Below, in pieces: positions 25,778 through 34,245 of a DNA stretch of 64,000 bases; position 1 is the first letter of the stretch, and the number at the start of each line of letters is the position of its first letter. Both the position numbers and the translations under genes were made by a program. The notes under the pieces are model-generated. The model was not told the DNA's origin. It worked only from the letters and a program-made list of their open reading frames with translations, and made no database searches. This DNA comes from Beijerinckia sp. 28-YEA-48 (lineage in GTDB: Bacteria; Pseudomonadota; Alphaproteobacteria; Rhizobiales; Beijerinckiaceae), in NCBI RefSeq assembly GCF_900104955.1, contig NZ_FNSI01000001.1:3320001-3384000 (forward strand). The letters run 5' to 3'.

Positions 25778-26638
25778 ATGCGTTTCACGGTCTATCAGGA
25801 CGGCACGAGCGAAGGACTGGCGACGGCACGGGCTGACGGCAGCTGGGTCGGACGCAAGGCGAGCGATCCCCATTATCCTGGCCATCTGGACGACCTGGTC
25901 ACCAAGGGACCCACGGCTCTGCGCGCCGCCCACGAAAGCCTGCTCGGTGGCACGGCGGTGGACCTGACCAAGGTGACGATCAAACCGCCGTTGCGGCGGC
26001 CGGGCAAGATCATCTGCGTCGGCCTGAACTATGCGGACCACTCGGCCGAGAGCGGTTTCAAACAGCCGGATTATCCGACGCTCTTCTCCCGTTTCGCCTC
26101 CGGCTTCATCGGCCAGAACGAAGCCATGGTGCGCCCGAAGCAGTCGACGCAGCTCGATTACGAGGGCGAGCTTGTCGCCGTCATCGGCAAAGGCGGGCGC
26201 CATATCAGCAAAGCCGCCGCGCTCGACCATGTCATCGGCTATTCGATCTTCAACGACGGCTCGATCCGCGATTTCCAGATGAAGACGCCGCAATGGACCG
26301 TCGGCAAGAACTTCGACGGCACCGGCGCGTTCGGCCCCTGGTTCGTCACCGCCGATGAACTGCCGCCCGGATGCAAAGGTTTGAAGCTTCAAACGCGCCT
26401 CAACCGCACCGTGGTACAGAGTGCCATGATCGACGAAATGGTGTTTGATGTCGCGACTTTGATTGCAACGATCAGCGAAGCGATGACACTGGAGTCCGGC
26501 GACATCATCGTCACCGGCACACCATCGGGCGTCGGCATGGCGCGCAAGCCGCCGCTGTATATGAAGGCTGGCGATGTTGTCGAAATCGAAATCGACAAGA
26601 TCGGCATTCTCAGCAACCCCGTGGTCGACGAGGTCTGA
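25778..26638 (+). CDS. Fumarylacetoacetate hydrolase (FAH) family protein
   Basis: A 286-residue FAH-fold enzyme. The divalent-metal triad is E129, E131 (LDYEGELV) and D160 (FNDGSIRD), and GxNYADH near residue 82-88 is the usual acid/base loop. Family members hydrolyse acylpyruvates (fumarylpyruvate, fumarylacetoacetate), or hydrate or decarboxylate 2-oxo-hexenedioates in meta-cleavage pathways. It leads a plus-strand operon with an extradiol-type dioxygenase, so a role after ring cleavage is likely. AAGGGAGAG precedes the ATG. It could also process the maleylpyruvate-type product of the cupin dioxygenase at 899-2101. Confidence 0.88.
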   Translation: MRFTVYQDGTSEGLATARADGSWVGRKASDPHYPGHLDDLVTKGPTALRAAHESLLGGTAVDLTKVTIKPPLRRPGKIICVGLNYADHSAESGFKQPDYPTLFSRFASGFIGQNEAMVRPKQSTQLDYEGELVAVIGKGGRHISKAAALDHVIGYSIFNDGSIRDFQMKTPQWTVGKNFDGTGAFGPWFVTADELPPGCKGLKLQTRLNRTVVQSAMIDEMVFDVATLIATISEAMTLESGDIIVTGTPSGVGMARKPPLYMKAGDVVEIEIDKIGILSNPVVDEV

Positions 26639-26695
26639 CCGATATAAATCAGCGCCATAAGCGCGCAACGAACAAGCGAATGAGGAGGACGTGAA

Positions 26696-27649
26696 ATGAC
26701 CGCCAACCATGGTTTCATCCAGCCGTCGCGCCGCCCAGGGGAACTCGGCATTCATTCGCTCGATCGTAGCCACATGGTCGTGCCCGATCTGAAGACCGCA
26801 CAAGCTTTTTACGACAGCTTCGGGCTCGACGTGCGCGAAGAAGGCAATGGCCTCGGCCTCTACACCCACGGCTCACCGCATAAATGGGTGAGCATTGGCG
26901 AAGGACCGCGCAAGAAATTCGGCTATTTCTCCTTCGGCCTCTATGAGGAGGATTTCGCGCCCTTCGCCAAGCGGTTGCAGGATCTGGGCATCACCCGGAT
27001 CGATCCGCCGAAGGACTTGGAGTCGAACGGTATCTGGTTCCACGATCCCGACGGCAATCTGCTCGAAGCAAAGATCGCCGAAAAATCATCGCCGAGCGCC
27101 AAATCGGAATTCTCCGCGGTTTCGGTTCCCGGCGGCGTCCGTGGCGCGCCCTATCGCCGCGATGCCGGCCGTGTCCATCCGCGCCGGCTATCGCACACCC
27201 TGCTGTTCACGACTGATGTCTCGCGCGCGATCGATTTCTACACCCGGGTGATGGGCCTGCGGCTTTCCGATCGCTCCGGAGAAGGCATCGCCTTCATGCA
27301 TGGCATCCATGGCAGCGATCATCATCTCGTCGCCTTCGCCAAGTCGAACGCACCTGGCCATCACCACTATAGCTGGGATGTCGGCTCGGTCATGGACGTC
27401 GGCCTGGGCGCCATGCTGATGCTGGAGAAGGGTTACGATCGCGGCTGGGGCCTCGGCCGCCATGTCCTCGGCTCGAACTATTTCCATTATGTGCGCGACC
27501 CATGGGGCAGCTACAGCGAATACTCGGCCGACATCGACTACGTGCCTGTCGATCATGATTGGCAGGCCGGCGACCATCCGCCGGAAGATTCGCTTTATGT
27601 CTGGGGGCCAAACCTGCCCGAGGATTTCATCCACAATTACGAGGCCTGA
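26696..27649 (+). CDS. Two-domain VOC protein, extradiol-type ring-cleavage dioxygenase
   Basis: A 317-residue protein with two vicinal-oxygen-chelate domains (about residues 20-130 and 162-280). The C-terminal domain holds the 2-His-1-Glu iron triad: H167 in RLSHTLLF, a histidine at 222-224 in GHHHYSWDVGS and E275 in SYSEYSADIDYV. That spacing matches type I extradiol catechol dioxygenases such as BphC and catechol 2,3-dioxygenase, and the N-terminal domain lacks the triad, as in those enzymes. GAGGAGG precedes the ATG. It follows the FAH gene by 57 bases. Confidence 0.88.
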   Translation: MTANHGFIQPSRRPGELGIHSLDRSHMVVPDLKTAQAFYDSFGLDVREEGNGLGLYTHGSPHKWVSIGEGPRKKFGYFSFGLYEEDFAPFAKRLQDLGITRIDPPKDLESNGIWFHDPDGNLLEAKIAEKSSPSAKSEFSAVSVPGGVRGAPYRRDAGRVHPRRLSHTLLFTTDVSRAIDFYTRVMGLRLSDRSGEGIAFMHGIHGSDHHLVAFAKSNAPGHHHYSWDVGSVMDVGLGAMLMLEKGYDRGWGLGRHVLGSNYFHYVRDPWGSYSEYSADIDYVPVDHDWQAGDHPPEDSLYVWGPNLPEDFIHNYEA

Positions 27650-27690
27650 TCTAGGCCACACAAGAGGGAACTATGCTTGAGGGGGGAACT

Positions 27691-28692
27691 ATGAGGAAAC
27701 TGCTGACGGGACTGCTCGGCGGCCTTGCTGCCTGCTTTATGGCGCAGACGGTGAATGCCCAGCAATTCACGATGAAACTGTCGTCGCCGACGATCAACGA
27801 CGTCACCCATGAGTGGATGAAGGCCTTCAAGGCGGGCGTCGAGGAACGTTCCAAGGGCAAGATCAAAGTCGAAATCTATCCGGCCAACCAACTCGGCCAG
27901 ATCCCGGCGACCGTCGAAGGCGTCGCCATGGGCACGATCGAGATGACCTTCCCGGCCATCGGTTTCTATATCGGCCTCGAGCCACGGTTCCAGACGCTGG
28001 ATGCCAACGGCCTGTTCGACAGCACCGAACATGGCCAGAAGGTTCTAGCCGATCCCGAGATTCGCAAAAGGCTCGCGACCTTCGGTGAGGCCCAGGGCGT
28101 GGAGCCGCTGGTGACCTTTCTCAGCGGCGAAGTCGTACTTGCAACCCATAAGCCGATCAGAACGGTGGACGACTTCAAAGGGCTGAAGCTGCGCACGACA
28201 GGCGGTTCGCCCATGTACAACGAGCCATTCCTGAAGCTCGGCGCTTCGCCGCTCTCCTTGCCGCTCGGCGAAGTTCTGCCCAATCTACAGAACAAGGCGA
28301 TCGATGGCGCCATGGCCAATATGGCGGTCATTTCGGCCTTCAAATATTTCGACATCACGAAAAATGCCACTTACCTGCCAGGCTCATTCACGATGGTTTC
28401 CGGCCTCACCAATCGACGGTTCTTGAAATCTCTCGGGCCTGAGTTGGAAGCGATCGTGCGTGACGAAGCGCAAAAACACGAAACGCTGTTCAGCAGCATG
28501 GCGCCGAAGTTCAAAGCCGATCTCGAAGGCGCTTGGAAAAAAGGTGGCGGCGAATTGATTACCTTCTCGCCGGAAGAGACAAAGCGCTATCTTGAGCAGG
28601 TGACTGCCGTCGTCCCGAAGATCGTCGGCGCCTCGCCGCAGACCAAGGAAGACTATGAAGCCTTTCTTGCCGCGGCCAAGAAATATCGCTGA
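27691..28692 (+). CDS. TRAP-type C4-dicarboxylate transporter binding protein DctP-like
   Basis: A 333-residue periplasmic binding protein of the DctP family with a Sec signal (residues 1-24, ending VNAQ). The LKLRTTGGSPMYNEPF segment carries the conserved arginine that pairs with the carboxylate of the ligand, and KGKIKVEIYPANQLGQ is the usual early motif. I chose 27691 because GGGGGG lies 4 bases upstream. It ends the GntR-controlled plus-strand operon. No DctQ or DctM membrane gene follows; the next gene is convergent. Confidence 0.87.
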   Translation: MRKLLTGLLGGLAACFMAQTVNAQQFTMKLSSPTINDVTHEWMKAFKAGVEERSKGKIKVEIYPANQLGQIPATVEGVAMGTIEMTFPAIGFYIGLEPRFQTLDANGLFDSTEHGQKVLADPEIRKRLATFGEAQGVEPLVTFLSGEVVLATHKPIRTVDDFKGLKLRTTGGSPMYNEPFLKLGASPLSLPLGEVLPNLQNKAIDGAMANMAVISAFKYFDITKNATYLPGSFTMVSGLTNRRFLKSLGPELEAIVRDEAQKHETLFSSMAPKFKADLEGAWKKGGGELITFSPEETKRYLEQVTAVVPKIVGASPQTKEDYEAFLAAAKKYR

Positions 28693-28716
28693 ACGCTAAA
28701 ATACATCACTGAAACG

Positions 28717-28746
28717 AAAACGCCGCGGTTTGCACCGCGGCGTTTT
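28717..28746. terminator. Bidirectional rho-independent terminator
   Basis: AAAACGCCGCGG (28717-28728) and CCGCGGCGTTTT (28735-28746) form a perfect 12-bp stem with a 6-base loop. The A-run on the left and TTTTCTTT on the right give U-tracts on both strands. It separates the DctP gene from the convergent hydrolase gene, whose stop lies 3 bases away. Confidence 0.9.
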
Positions 28747-28748
28747 CT

Positions 28749-29666
28749 TTAGGCAGCGTTCCTTGCTGCGCTCCAAGCCGCGCTCATCGCATCGACACCA
28801 TCGTGGAAGGACGCCGTGATCTCGGCGAACTCCCGCGGCTGTTCGCGAAAGGCAAAACTGCCGGCGCGATTGAGGATATGGAAATAGGTGGCGTACTGCT
28901 TCTCGGCGAGAATCTTGAACAGCATATTGCCGCCGTCGCGCGTCGCCAGCGGATCATTGTTGCTCCAGACCAGCTGGGTCGGAACAGCAATGCCCTTCTC
29001 GCGCAGGATGGCCCACATTTTCCCCTTCATTGCCGGAATACCGAAATTGCGGTTGCGGACGGCTTCATCCTGCATGGCGGCGACAGCCGCGCGGTGCGGC
29101 GTTCCTGCGGCGGCCGCAACGCAAGCGTCGAGCAGCGTGTCATCGATATGGGCATGGGAATAGGACAGGCGATCGAAGGCCCAGGCCTGCGATCCCCGCG
29201 TCCAGAGCGGAGCGGGTGCAGCCTGGAGGACAATGTCATCAAGCCCGTCACCCATGGGCGGCGCCGCAGCGCTCGCCACGATGGAGAGCGAAGCGATCTT
29301 CAGCGGCGCTAACGCGGCGAGCCATAGCCCGACCAAGCCACCGATATCATGGCCGACGACATGAACCTTTTCGAACGCCAGCGCGGCCAGCACATCGGCA
29401 AGATGTCCGCGCAAACCATCGATCGTCAGCAAGTTGGGAGAACCAAGATCGCTGCCGCCGGCACCGGGAAGATCGAGCGCCACGACCGGCCGGCCTGCGG
29501 CCAGATGAGGCATCACGCTGGCCCACATATGACTGCCATAGGCAATCGGCGATTGGCCGGCGCGGCCGCCGTGAACCAGCAGAACCGGCGTGGCGCCTGC
29601 GGGGCCAGCCTGCAGCATGGAAACCTTGCCGCCGGCGATGGTGATCGAATGAGTTGTCGGGTTCAT
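28749..29666 (-). CDS. Alpha/beta hydrolase-fold protein lacking the catalytic histidine
   Basis: A 305-residue alpha/beta-hydrolase-fold protein. The nucleophile elbow reads GHDIGG with D107, the arrangement of epoxide hydrolases and haloalkane dehalogenases. The segment that should carry the catalytic histidine reads NRAGSFAFREQP with S270; its upstream neighbour has NHAGHFSYREQP at the same place. The protein may therefore be inactive on typical substrates, or use a different mechanism or a cofactor-free lyase activity. The start at 29666 has GAGG upstream and lies 10 bases after the neighbour's stop. It is the last gene of the ABC-transporter operon. Confidence 0.8.
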   Translation of the reverse strand: MNPTTHSITIAGGKVSMLQAGPAGATPVLLVHGGRAGQSPIAYGSHMWASVMPHLAAGRPVVALDLPGAGGSDLGSPNLLTIDGLRGHLADVLAALAFEKVHVVGHDIGGLVGLWLAALAPLKIASLSIVASAAAPPMGDGLDDIVLQAAPAPLWTRGSQAWAFDRLSYSHAHIDDTLLDACVAAAAGTPHRAAVAAMQDEAVRNRNFGIPAMKGKMWAILREKGIAVPTQLVWSNNDPLATRDGGNMLFKILAEKQYATYFHILNRAGSFAFREQPREFAEITASFHDGVDAMSAAWSAARNAA

Positions 29667-29676
29667 CGGGGCTGCC

Positions 29677-30594
29677 TCAGGCGCTGGCGTTGCGGACAAA
29701 ATGGGCGAGCAGAGCGTTGAAGCGCTCCGGTTGCTCCCGATAGGAAAAATGCCCGGCGTGGTTGAAGAGGCTGAACGACGTGCGCCGATTGTGCGCGGCG
29801 ATCATGTCGAACACATCGAAGCCGCCCTCGACCTGAACCGTCGGATCGTTCTGCCCCCAGATGACCTGGGTGGGTCGCTGCAAGCGGCCCTCGCGCAGCC
29901 AATTAAGCGTTTCGCGCTTCTGCTTCGCCAGTTCCGGAATGAAGTAGCGGGCCCCCGCCCCTTCATCGACCATCTTCTGCACGCTCACCTTGTATTTCGG
30001 CTGCTCGAACACATCCATCACCGCGTCGATCCAATCGTCGGTGACCTTCTTGGGATCGTAGGAATAGCCTTCGTAGATCCAGCGCGCGCTCTCACGACTG
30101 TAGGGCGGAAATGGCGCATTCGACAGGATGACTTCATTCGGGCTGACGCGCGGGCTCAACGTACCGCTGCTGACGATCGTCACCGAGCGGACGAGATGGG
30201 GATATTCAAGCGCGATGCGCGTGACGCCGAAGCCGCCACGGGAGTGGCCGACGAGATGGACGGGCGGCAGTTTCAGGGCTTCGATGAAAGCCGCCGCGTG
30301 ACGGACGACGGCAGCCATCGTGTAATCTTCGTTGCGGACCGGGTTGTCGGTAAAGCCTTGGCCGATCTTGTCGAAGGCAATGACCTTGAAAGCATCGGAA
30401 AGCGGCAGGAAGTTGGTGCTCCACACCGGCGCGCTCGAAGCCGACTCCGACGAGCCGAAATTGCCGCCATACATGAAGACGATCGGCTCGCCGCTCCCAG
30501 CTTCATAATAGCGGGTCTTCAGGCCCTGCACGTCGATGTGCTTTGGCGACGGCATTTGCTTGCCGGCGACCGGCGAAAAGTTCATTGGGGACAC
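29677..30594 (-). CDS. Alpha/beta hydrolase, C-C bond hydrolase type
   Basis: A 305-residue alpha/beta hydrolase. S118 in GHSRGG is the nucleophile, D near residue 253 in GQNDPTV the acid and H282 in NHAGHFSYREQP the base. The MYGGNFG loop replaces the more usual HGxG oxyanion loop. The GHSRGG context is seen in meta-cleavage-product hydrolases (MhpC/BphD relatives) and in lactonases. A GTG start at 30594 fits best, with GAGG 8 bases upstream; an ATG at 30585 is an alternative. It follows an ABC permease by 49 bases and precedes a paralogue, so it probably acts on the imported compound. Confidence 0.82.
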   Translation of the reverse strand: MSPMNFSPVAGKQMPSPKHIDVQGLKTRYYEAGSGEPIVFMYGGNFGSSESASSAPVWSTNFLPLSDAFKVIAFDKIGQGFTDNPVRNEDYTMAAVVRHAAAFIEALKLPPVHLVGHSRGGFGVTRIALEYPHLVRSVTIVSSGTLSPRVSPNEVILSNAPFPPYSRESARWIYEGYSYDPKKVTDDWIDAVMDVFEQPKYKVSVQKMVDEGAGARYFIPELAKQKRETLNWLREGRLQRPTQVIWGQNDPTVQVEGGFDVFDMIAAHNRRTSFSLFNHAGHFSYREQPERFNALLAHFVRNASA

Positions 30595-30643
30595 GGCATT
30601 TTCCTCGCTTCGCTTTTCTGGTGCGCCCAGCGGCAAGCGGGCC

Positions 30644-31474
30644 TCAGCCCCGCCCCACCGTCGGCGTCACCAGTAATTCCGGGCTTTGATGCCCTTTCTT
30701 GGAACGGCTGCCCGCTTCGGTTTTGGGCTGGAACAATTGCGTCAGCGGCCGCAGGACCAGGGCATCACCAATGGAAACGAAGAAGACGATGGCCAGGCAA
30801 ATCGCGATGATGCTGTCGACGCTGCCGAAATCACGCGCCCACTGCATCATATAGCCAAGGCCAGAACGGCCGCCGAAGAGCTCGGCGATGAGGCTGATCT
30901 TCCAGCACACGCCATAAGAGATACGGGCGCCCGAGATGATGAAGGGGGCGAGCAGCGGCAGTTCGATCCGCCAGAAGATCGACCAAGGACGGCGGCCGAA
31001 GCTGCGCCCCATTTCGATTTCTTCGCGACCAATCTCCTTGCCGCCCTCGGTCACATTGACCAGGCAGAACGGGAAGATGATCAAGGTCTGCACAATCAGG
31101 ATCGCCGTGCCGGTGAGGCCGAACCAAACGGTGCCAAGAATGGCCCAGACGATGGCTGGGAAGGAGGTGAAGAAGGGCACCAGCACATCGTCGACGATGC
31201 CGCCGAGCCAGGGGAAATAGCGCGGCAGAATGCCCAGCGCGCTGCCCAGAACCGTCGAGAGGACAACCGCCAGCAGAACGCGGATCCCGGTCGCTGCCGC
31301 ATGGCCCCAGAATTCCGCATCGGTGCTCAGCCGCACGAGCTCCCAGAAGACCTGGATCGGATTTGGAAACACATTTGGCGGGAACTGCGCCGACGACAGC
31401 CACCAAAGCGCAATGGCGACCACCACGAAAGACTCGGCGACGAGACGCTGCCCGATCTTGTTAGGAGAGCTCAT
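30644..31474 (-). CDS. ABC transporter permease, NitT/TauT (SsuC-like) family
   Basis: A 276-residue inner-membrane permease with about six hydrophobic helices and the coupling-helix motif EEIEMGRSFGRRPWSIFWRIELPLL. The C-terminal tail from about residue 245 is basic and hydrophilic. It overlaps the preceding permease gene by 14 bases. The pair presumably forms a heterodimeric channel for a NitT/TauT-type importer with the binding protein at 32326 and the ATPase at 33345. Confidence 0.9.
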   Translation of the reverse strand: MSSPNKIGQRLVAESFVVVAIALWWLSSAQFPPNVFPNPIQVFWELVRLSTDAEFWGHAAATGIRVLLAVVLSTVLGSALGILPRYFPWLGGIVDDVLVPFFTSFPAIVWAILGTVWFGLTGTAILIVQTLIIFPFCLVNVTEGGKEIGREEIEMGRSFGRRPWSIFWRIELPLLAPFIISGARISYGVCWKISLIAELFGGRSGLGYMMQWARDFGSVDSIIAICLAIVFFVSIGDALVLRPLTQLFQPKTEAGSRSKKGHQSPELLVTPTVGRG

Positions 31475-32267
31475 AGCGTCTCCTCAAACGTTTCTGGATC
31501 GCGGCGAAGACGATGCGGTCGGTCAGATAGACGACGAGGAGGATCAGAGCCGCCACGGCGAAAACCATATCCGTCCAATACCTCTGGCGCGCCAGATTGA
31601 TGAGCATGCCGAGCCCCGACGAGCCGCAGAGAAGTTCCGCCGTCAACACCACCTGCCAGCCAATGCCGAAACAAAGGCGGATGGTGGCGAAGAGATAGGG
31701 AAACATCATCGGCAGGATGATCCAGATAATCTGACCCCGGGCGCCGCGACCGAAGCTGCGCCCCATTTCGACCACTTCGCGATCGAGTTCGCGCAGGCCC
31801 GTGCCAGCATTGATGATGGCGAAGGGCAGAAGCACGATCGTCGTCGCGAAGATCACCGAGCTTTCGTTGACGCCGAACCAGATCATGGCCAGGAAGGCCC
31901 AACCGATGCTGGAGAAAGAATTCAGGAACGGCGTCAGACGTCCGTAGATCGCCAGATCGAGAATGTCGAAATAATAGCCGAGCAACGCGATGGTGACGCC
32001 CAGAACAAAGGCCAGGACAACCGAGACCGTCACATGGATCAGCGACGAGATCGCATAGGCCAGGTTCTTGGGATCGGTCCAAAGTTCAACGAACCGATCC
32101 CAAACACGGGCCGGGCTTGGGATCAGCACCGGCGGCATATGTGCTGAATACCACTGCCAGGCGATAAACAGCAGCAGGACGAAGGCCAGCGTGATCCAGC
32201 GCCGCGACGTCAGGAACGCAGGCGGCACTCTTCGCTCAGGTGGTAACGGTGGACTCGATATCGACAT
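31461..32267 (-). CDS. ABC transporter permease, NitT/TauT (SsuC-like) family
   Basis: A 268-residue inner-membrane permease. The coupling segment EVVEMGRSFGRGARGQIIWIILPMM and several hydrophobic helices identify the family. A TTG at 32270 is also possible, but I chose the ATG at 32267. It follows the binding-protein gene by about 58 bases and overlaps the next permease by 14 bases. Two different permeases within one NitT/TauT-type operon are less usual than one, and suggest a heterodimer. Confidence 0.88.
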   Translation of the reverse strand: MSISSPPLPPERRVPPAFLTSRRWITLAFVLLLFIAWQWYSAHMPPVLIPSPARVWDRFVELWTDPKNLAYAISSLIHVTVSVVLAFVLGVTIALLGYYFDILDLAIYGRLTPFLNSFSSIGWAFLAMIWFGVNESSVIFATTIVLLPFAIINAGTGLRELDREVVEMGRSFGRGARGQIIWIILPMMFPYLFATIRLCFGIGWQVVLTAELLCGSSGLGMLINLARQRYWTDMVFAVAALILLVVYLTDRIVFAAIQKRLRRRYELS

Positions 32268-32325
32268 CAAACGGCTGTTCGTCTCTGATTTCTGGATTTA
32301 TCGGCCGAAGCTGGAAGCGCTCCGG

Positions 32326-33318
32326 CTATTGCGTAATCGCCTTCGACCAGATCAATTCGTCGGGGCTATCCGGGACCTTCTTCAGCATTCCCATCTTGGC
32401 GCCCGATTGCCAGGCCTTCATCATGACCTGTTTGTCGGTCGGGCCCAGTGCCAGCGGCATCTGCGCATAGGTCAGGAACCAGGTTTGCAGATCATCCTTG
32501 GAGATCTTGTACTTGGGGGCGACGGCGGCGAAGACTTCGTCGGGATTTTTCAGCACATAGGCAGCCGAGGCTTTCAGAAGGTTGCCGGCCGCCACATAGG
32601 CATCGGCCCGCTTGTTCATGTCGTTCTCATAGCCGAAGAGAAAAAGCGACGGCATCGGTCCGCCGTACATTTTCTCCAGTTCTTTCGAACCCTGCAGGAG
32701 GGATCGATACTTGCCGTCCTTCGTTGCCGTATAGGCCGGCACATTGCTGAACGACACCGCATCGACACGGCCCGCCTGAAGCGCCGCCTCGAACTGCGCC
32801 TGCGGCATCTCCACCCAGCGGAAATCACCGCCGACGAGATCGGCGTTCATGCCAAACCGTTCGCTGATCACCCAGCGTACGGAGACGACGTTCTGTGCTT
32901 CGCCAGACACGACGGCGATGGTTTTCCCTTTAAGATCCTGCATGGTCTTGAAAGGCGAATTCGGCATCACCCAGACATCGGCGCTATGCCCCTCCGGATG
33001 ATAGCGCAGCAAGGTGCTGAGAACCTTGATCGGCAGGCCGCTCTCGCGCATCTGCGGCAGGGAGAGAACACCATTGGGCAGCAGGTTGAACTGCTGGGTC
33101 ATCGCCGCCTGCATCAAGGCGGGGATCGACGAGACCCGTTCCACTTTGATCGTAACGTTCGGATCGCTGACCTTGCCGTTCTCGATGGCCCAGACCACCG
33201 CGTCATAGCCCGGATCGGGCAATGAGCCATAGGTGATAGTCTCGGCCGCCAGGGCGGACTGCACCCCAAACATGAGGGCCAAGCCGGCCGCCGCGTTTCT
33301 TATGATCGAAGTGTTCAT
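32326..33318 (-). CDS. NMT1/THI5-like ABC transporter substrate-binding protein
   Basis: A 330-residue periplasmic binding protein with a signal peptide (residues 1-25, ending SALAAE). The ITYGSLPDPGYDAVVWAIENG opening and the PFKTMQDLKGKTIAVVSG segment are typical of NitT/TauT binding proteins for sulfonates, nitrate, pyrimidine precursors or aromatic acids. GGAAGGG precedes the ATG at 33318; the frame is open 30 bases further. It lies between its ATPase and two permeases. The ligand is unknown. Confidence 0.88.
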   Translation of the reverse strand: MNTSIIRNAAAGLALMFGVQSALAAETITYGSLPDPGYDAVVWAIENGKVSDPNVTIKVERVSSIPALMQAAMTQQFNLLPNGVLSLPQMRESGLPIKVLSTLLRYHPEGHSADVWVMPNSPFKTMQDLKGKTIAVVSGEAQNVVSVRWVISERFGMNADLVGGDFRWVEMPQAQFEAALQAGRVDAVSFSNVPAYTATKDGKYRSLLQGSKELEKMYGGPMPSLFLFGYENDMNKRADAYVAAGNLLKASAAYVLKNPDEVFAAVAPKYKISKDDLQTWFLTYAQMPLALGPTDKQVMMKAWQSGAKMGMLKKVPDSPDELIWSKAITQ

Positions 33319-33344
33319 CGCAAAGCCCTTCCTATCGTGATTTT

Positions 33345-34106
33345 TCATTCTTCGATTTGGCCCGGAACACCGAGCAATTGGGTGAGGCGTGAGCGCGCCG
33401 CATTCATCTCCGCTCCGTTGAGATCACGCGGACGCGGTGCCGACAGCGTCATCGTCTCCAGAACGCGCGTCGGCTTGACCGAGAGCACGACGATCCGGTC
33501 GGCCAGTTCGAGGGCTTCGTCGACTTCATGGGTGACGAAGACAATGGTCTTGCCGGTCTTCTTCCAGATTTCGATGATTTCGCTGCGCATGCGTCGGCGC
33601 GTCGTCACATCGAGCGCCGAAAATGGTTCGTCCATCAGCACGATGCGGGGATCGACGGCCAGCGCACGGGCGATCGAGACACGCTGGCGTTCGCCGCCTG
33701 ACATCATCGCCGGATATTTGTGGGTGTCACGACCGAGACCGACAAGATCGAGCAAGGCACGCGCCTTGCCGCGCATCTCGTCCATGCCGCGCTCGCGACC
33801 GAAGCGCAATTGCTGGCCCAGGATCACATTGGCTTCCGCATCGCGCCAGGGCAGAAGCCGGGGCGATTGGAACACATAGGCAATTTCCTGCCAGGCTTGT
33901 GCCGCTGGCGTGCCCGCCACCATCACGCTGCCGGTATCGACACCTAGGAGATCGCCGATCACCCGCAACAGGGTCGATTTTCCGCAGCCGCTCGGCCCAA
34001 CAATGCAGAGGAATTCGCCATCGTTCACCGAGAATGACAGCTGGTCGTAGATCACCTCCTTCTGGAAGGCGATGCTGACACGATCGAGCTCAATGATTCC
34101 CGTCAT
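33345..34106 (-). CDS. ABC transporter ATPase, NitT/TauT (SsuB-like) family
   Basis: A 253-residue ABC ATPase: Walker A GPSGCGKST, signature SGGERQRV, Walker B IVLMDEPFSALD, and the switch histidine in FVTHEVDEAL. GAGAGG precedes the ATG at 34106; a further ATG lies 12 bases upstream. It is the first gene of a six-gene minus-strand operon: ATPase, binding protein, two permeases, two alpha/beta hydrolases. The 139-base gap upstream should hold the promoter. Confidence 0.92.
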   Translation of the reverse strand: MTGIIELDRVSIAFQKEVIYDQLSFSVNDGEFLCIVGPSGCGKSTLLRVIGDLLGVDTGSVMVAGTPAAQAWQEIAYVFQSPRLLPWRDAEANVILGQQLRFGRERGMDEMRGKARALLDLVGLGRDTHKYPAMMSGGERQRVSIARALAVDPRIVLMDEPFSALDVTTRRRMRSEIIEIWKKTGKTIVFVTHEVDEALELADRIVVLSVKPTRVLETMTLSAPRPRDLNGAEMNAARSRLTQLLGVPGQIEE

Positions 34107-34245
34107 CGTTCCTCTCAAACCTGCTTGTTCTTGCCATGGTTGCAGTCCCGACTAACGCGATCTTCGTCAAGTCGACCATGGGGTGTTGGCGGCAACAACA
34201 GAAAAGAAGTCGGCACCACCTCAACCTGACGTTAAAGCCGCCTGC

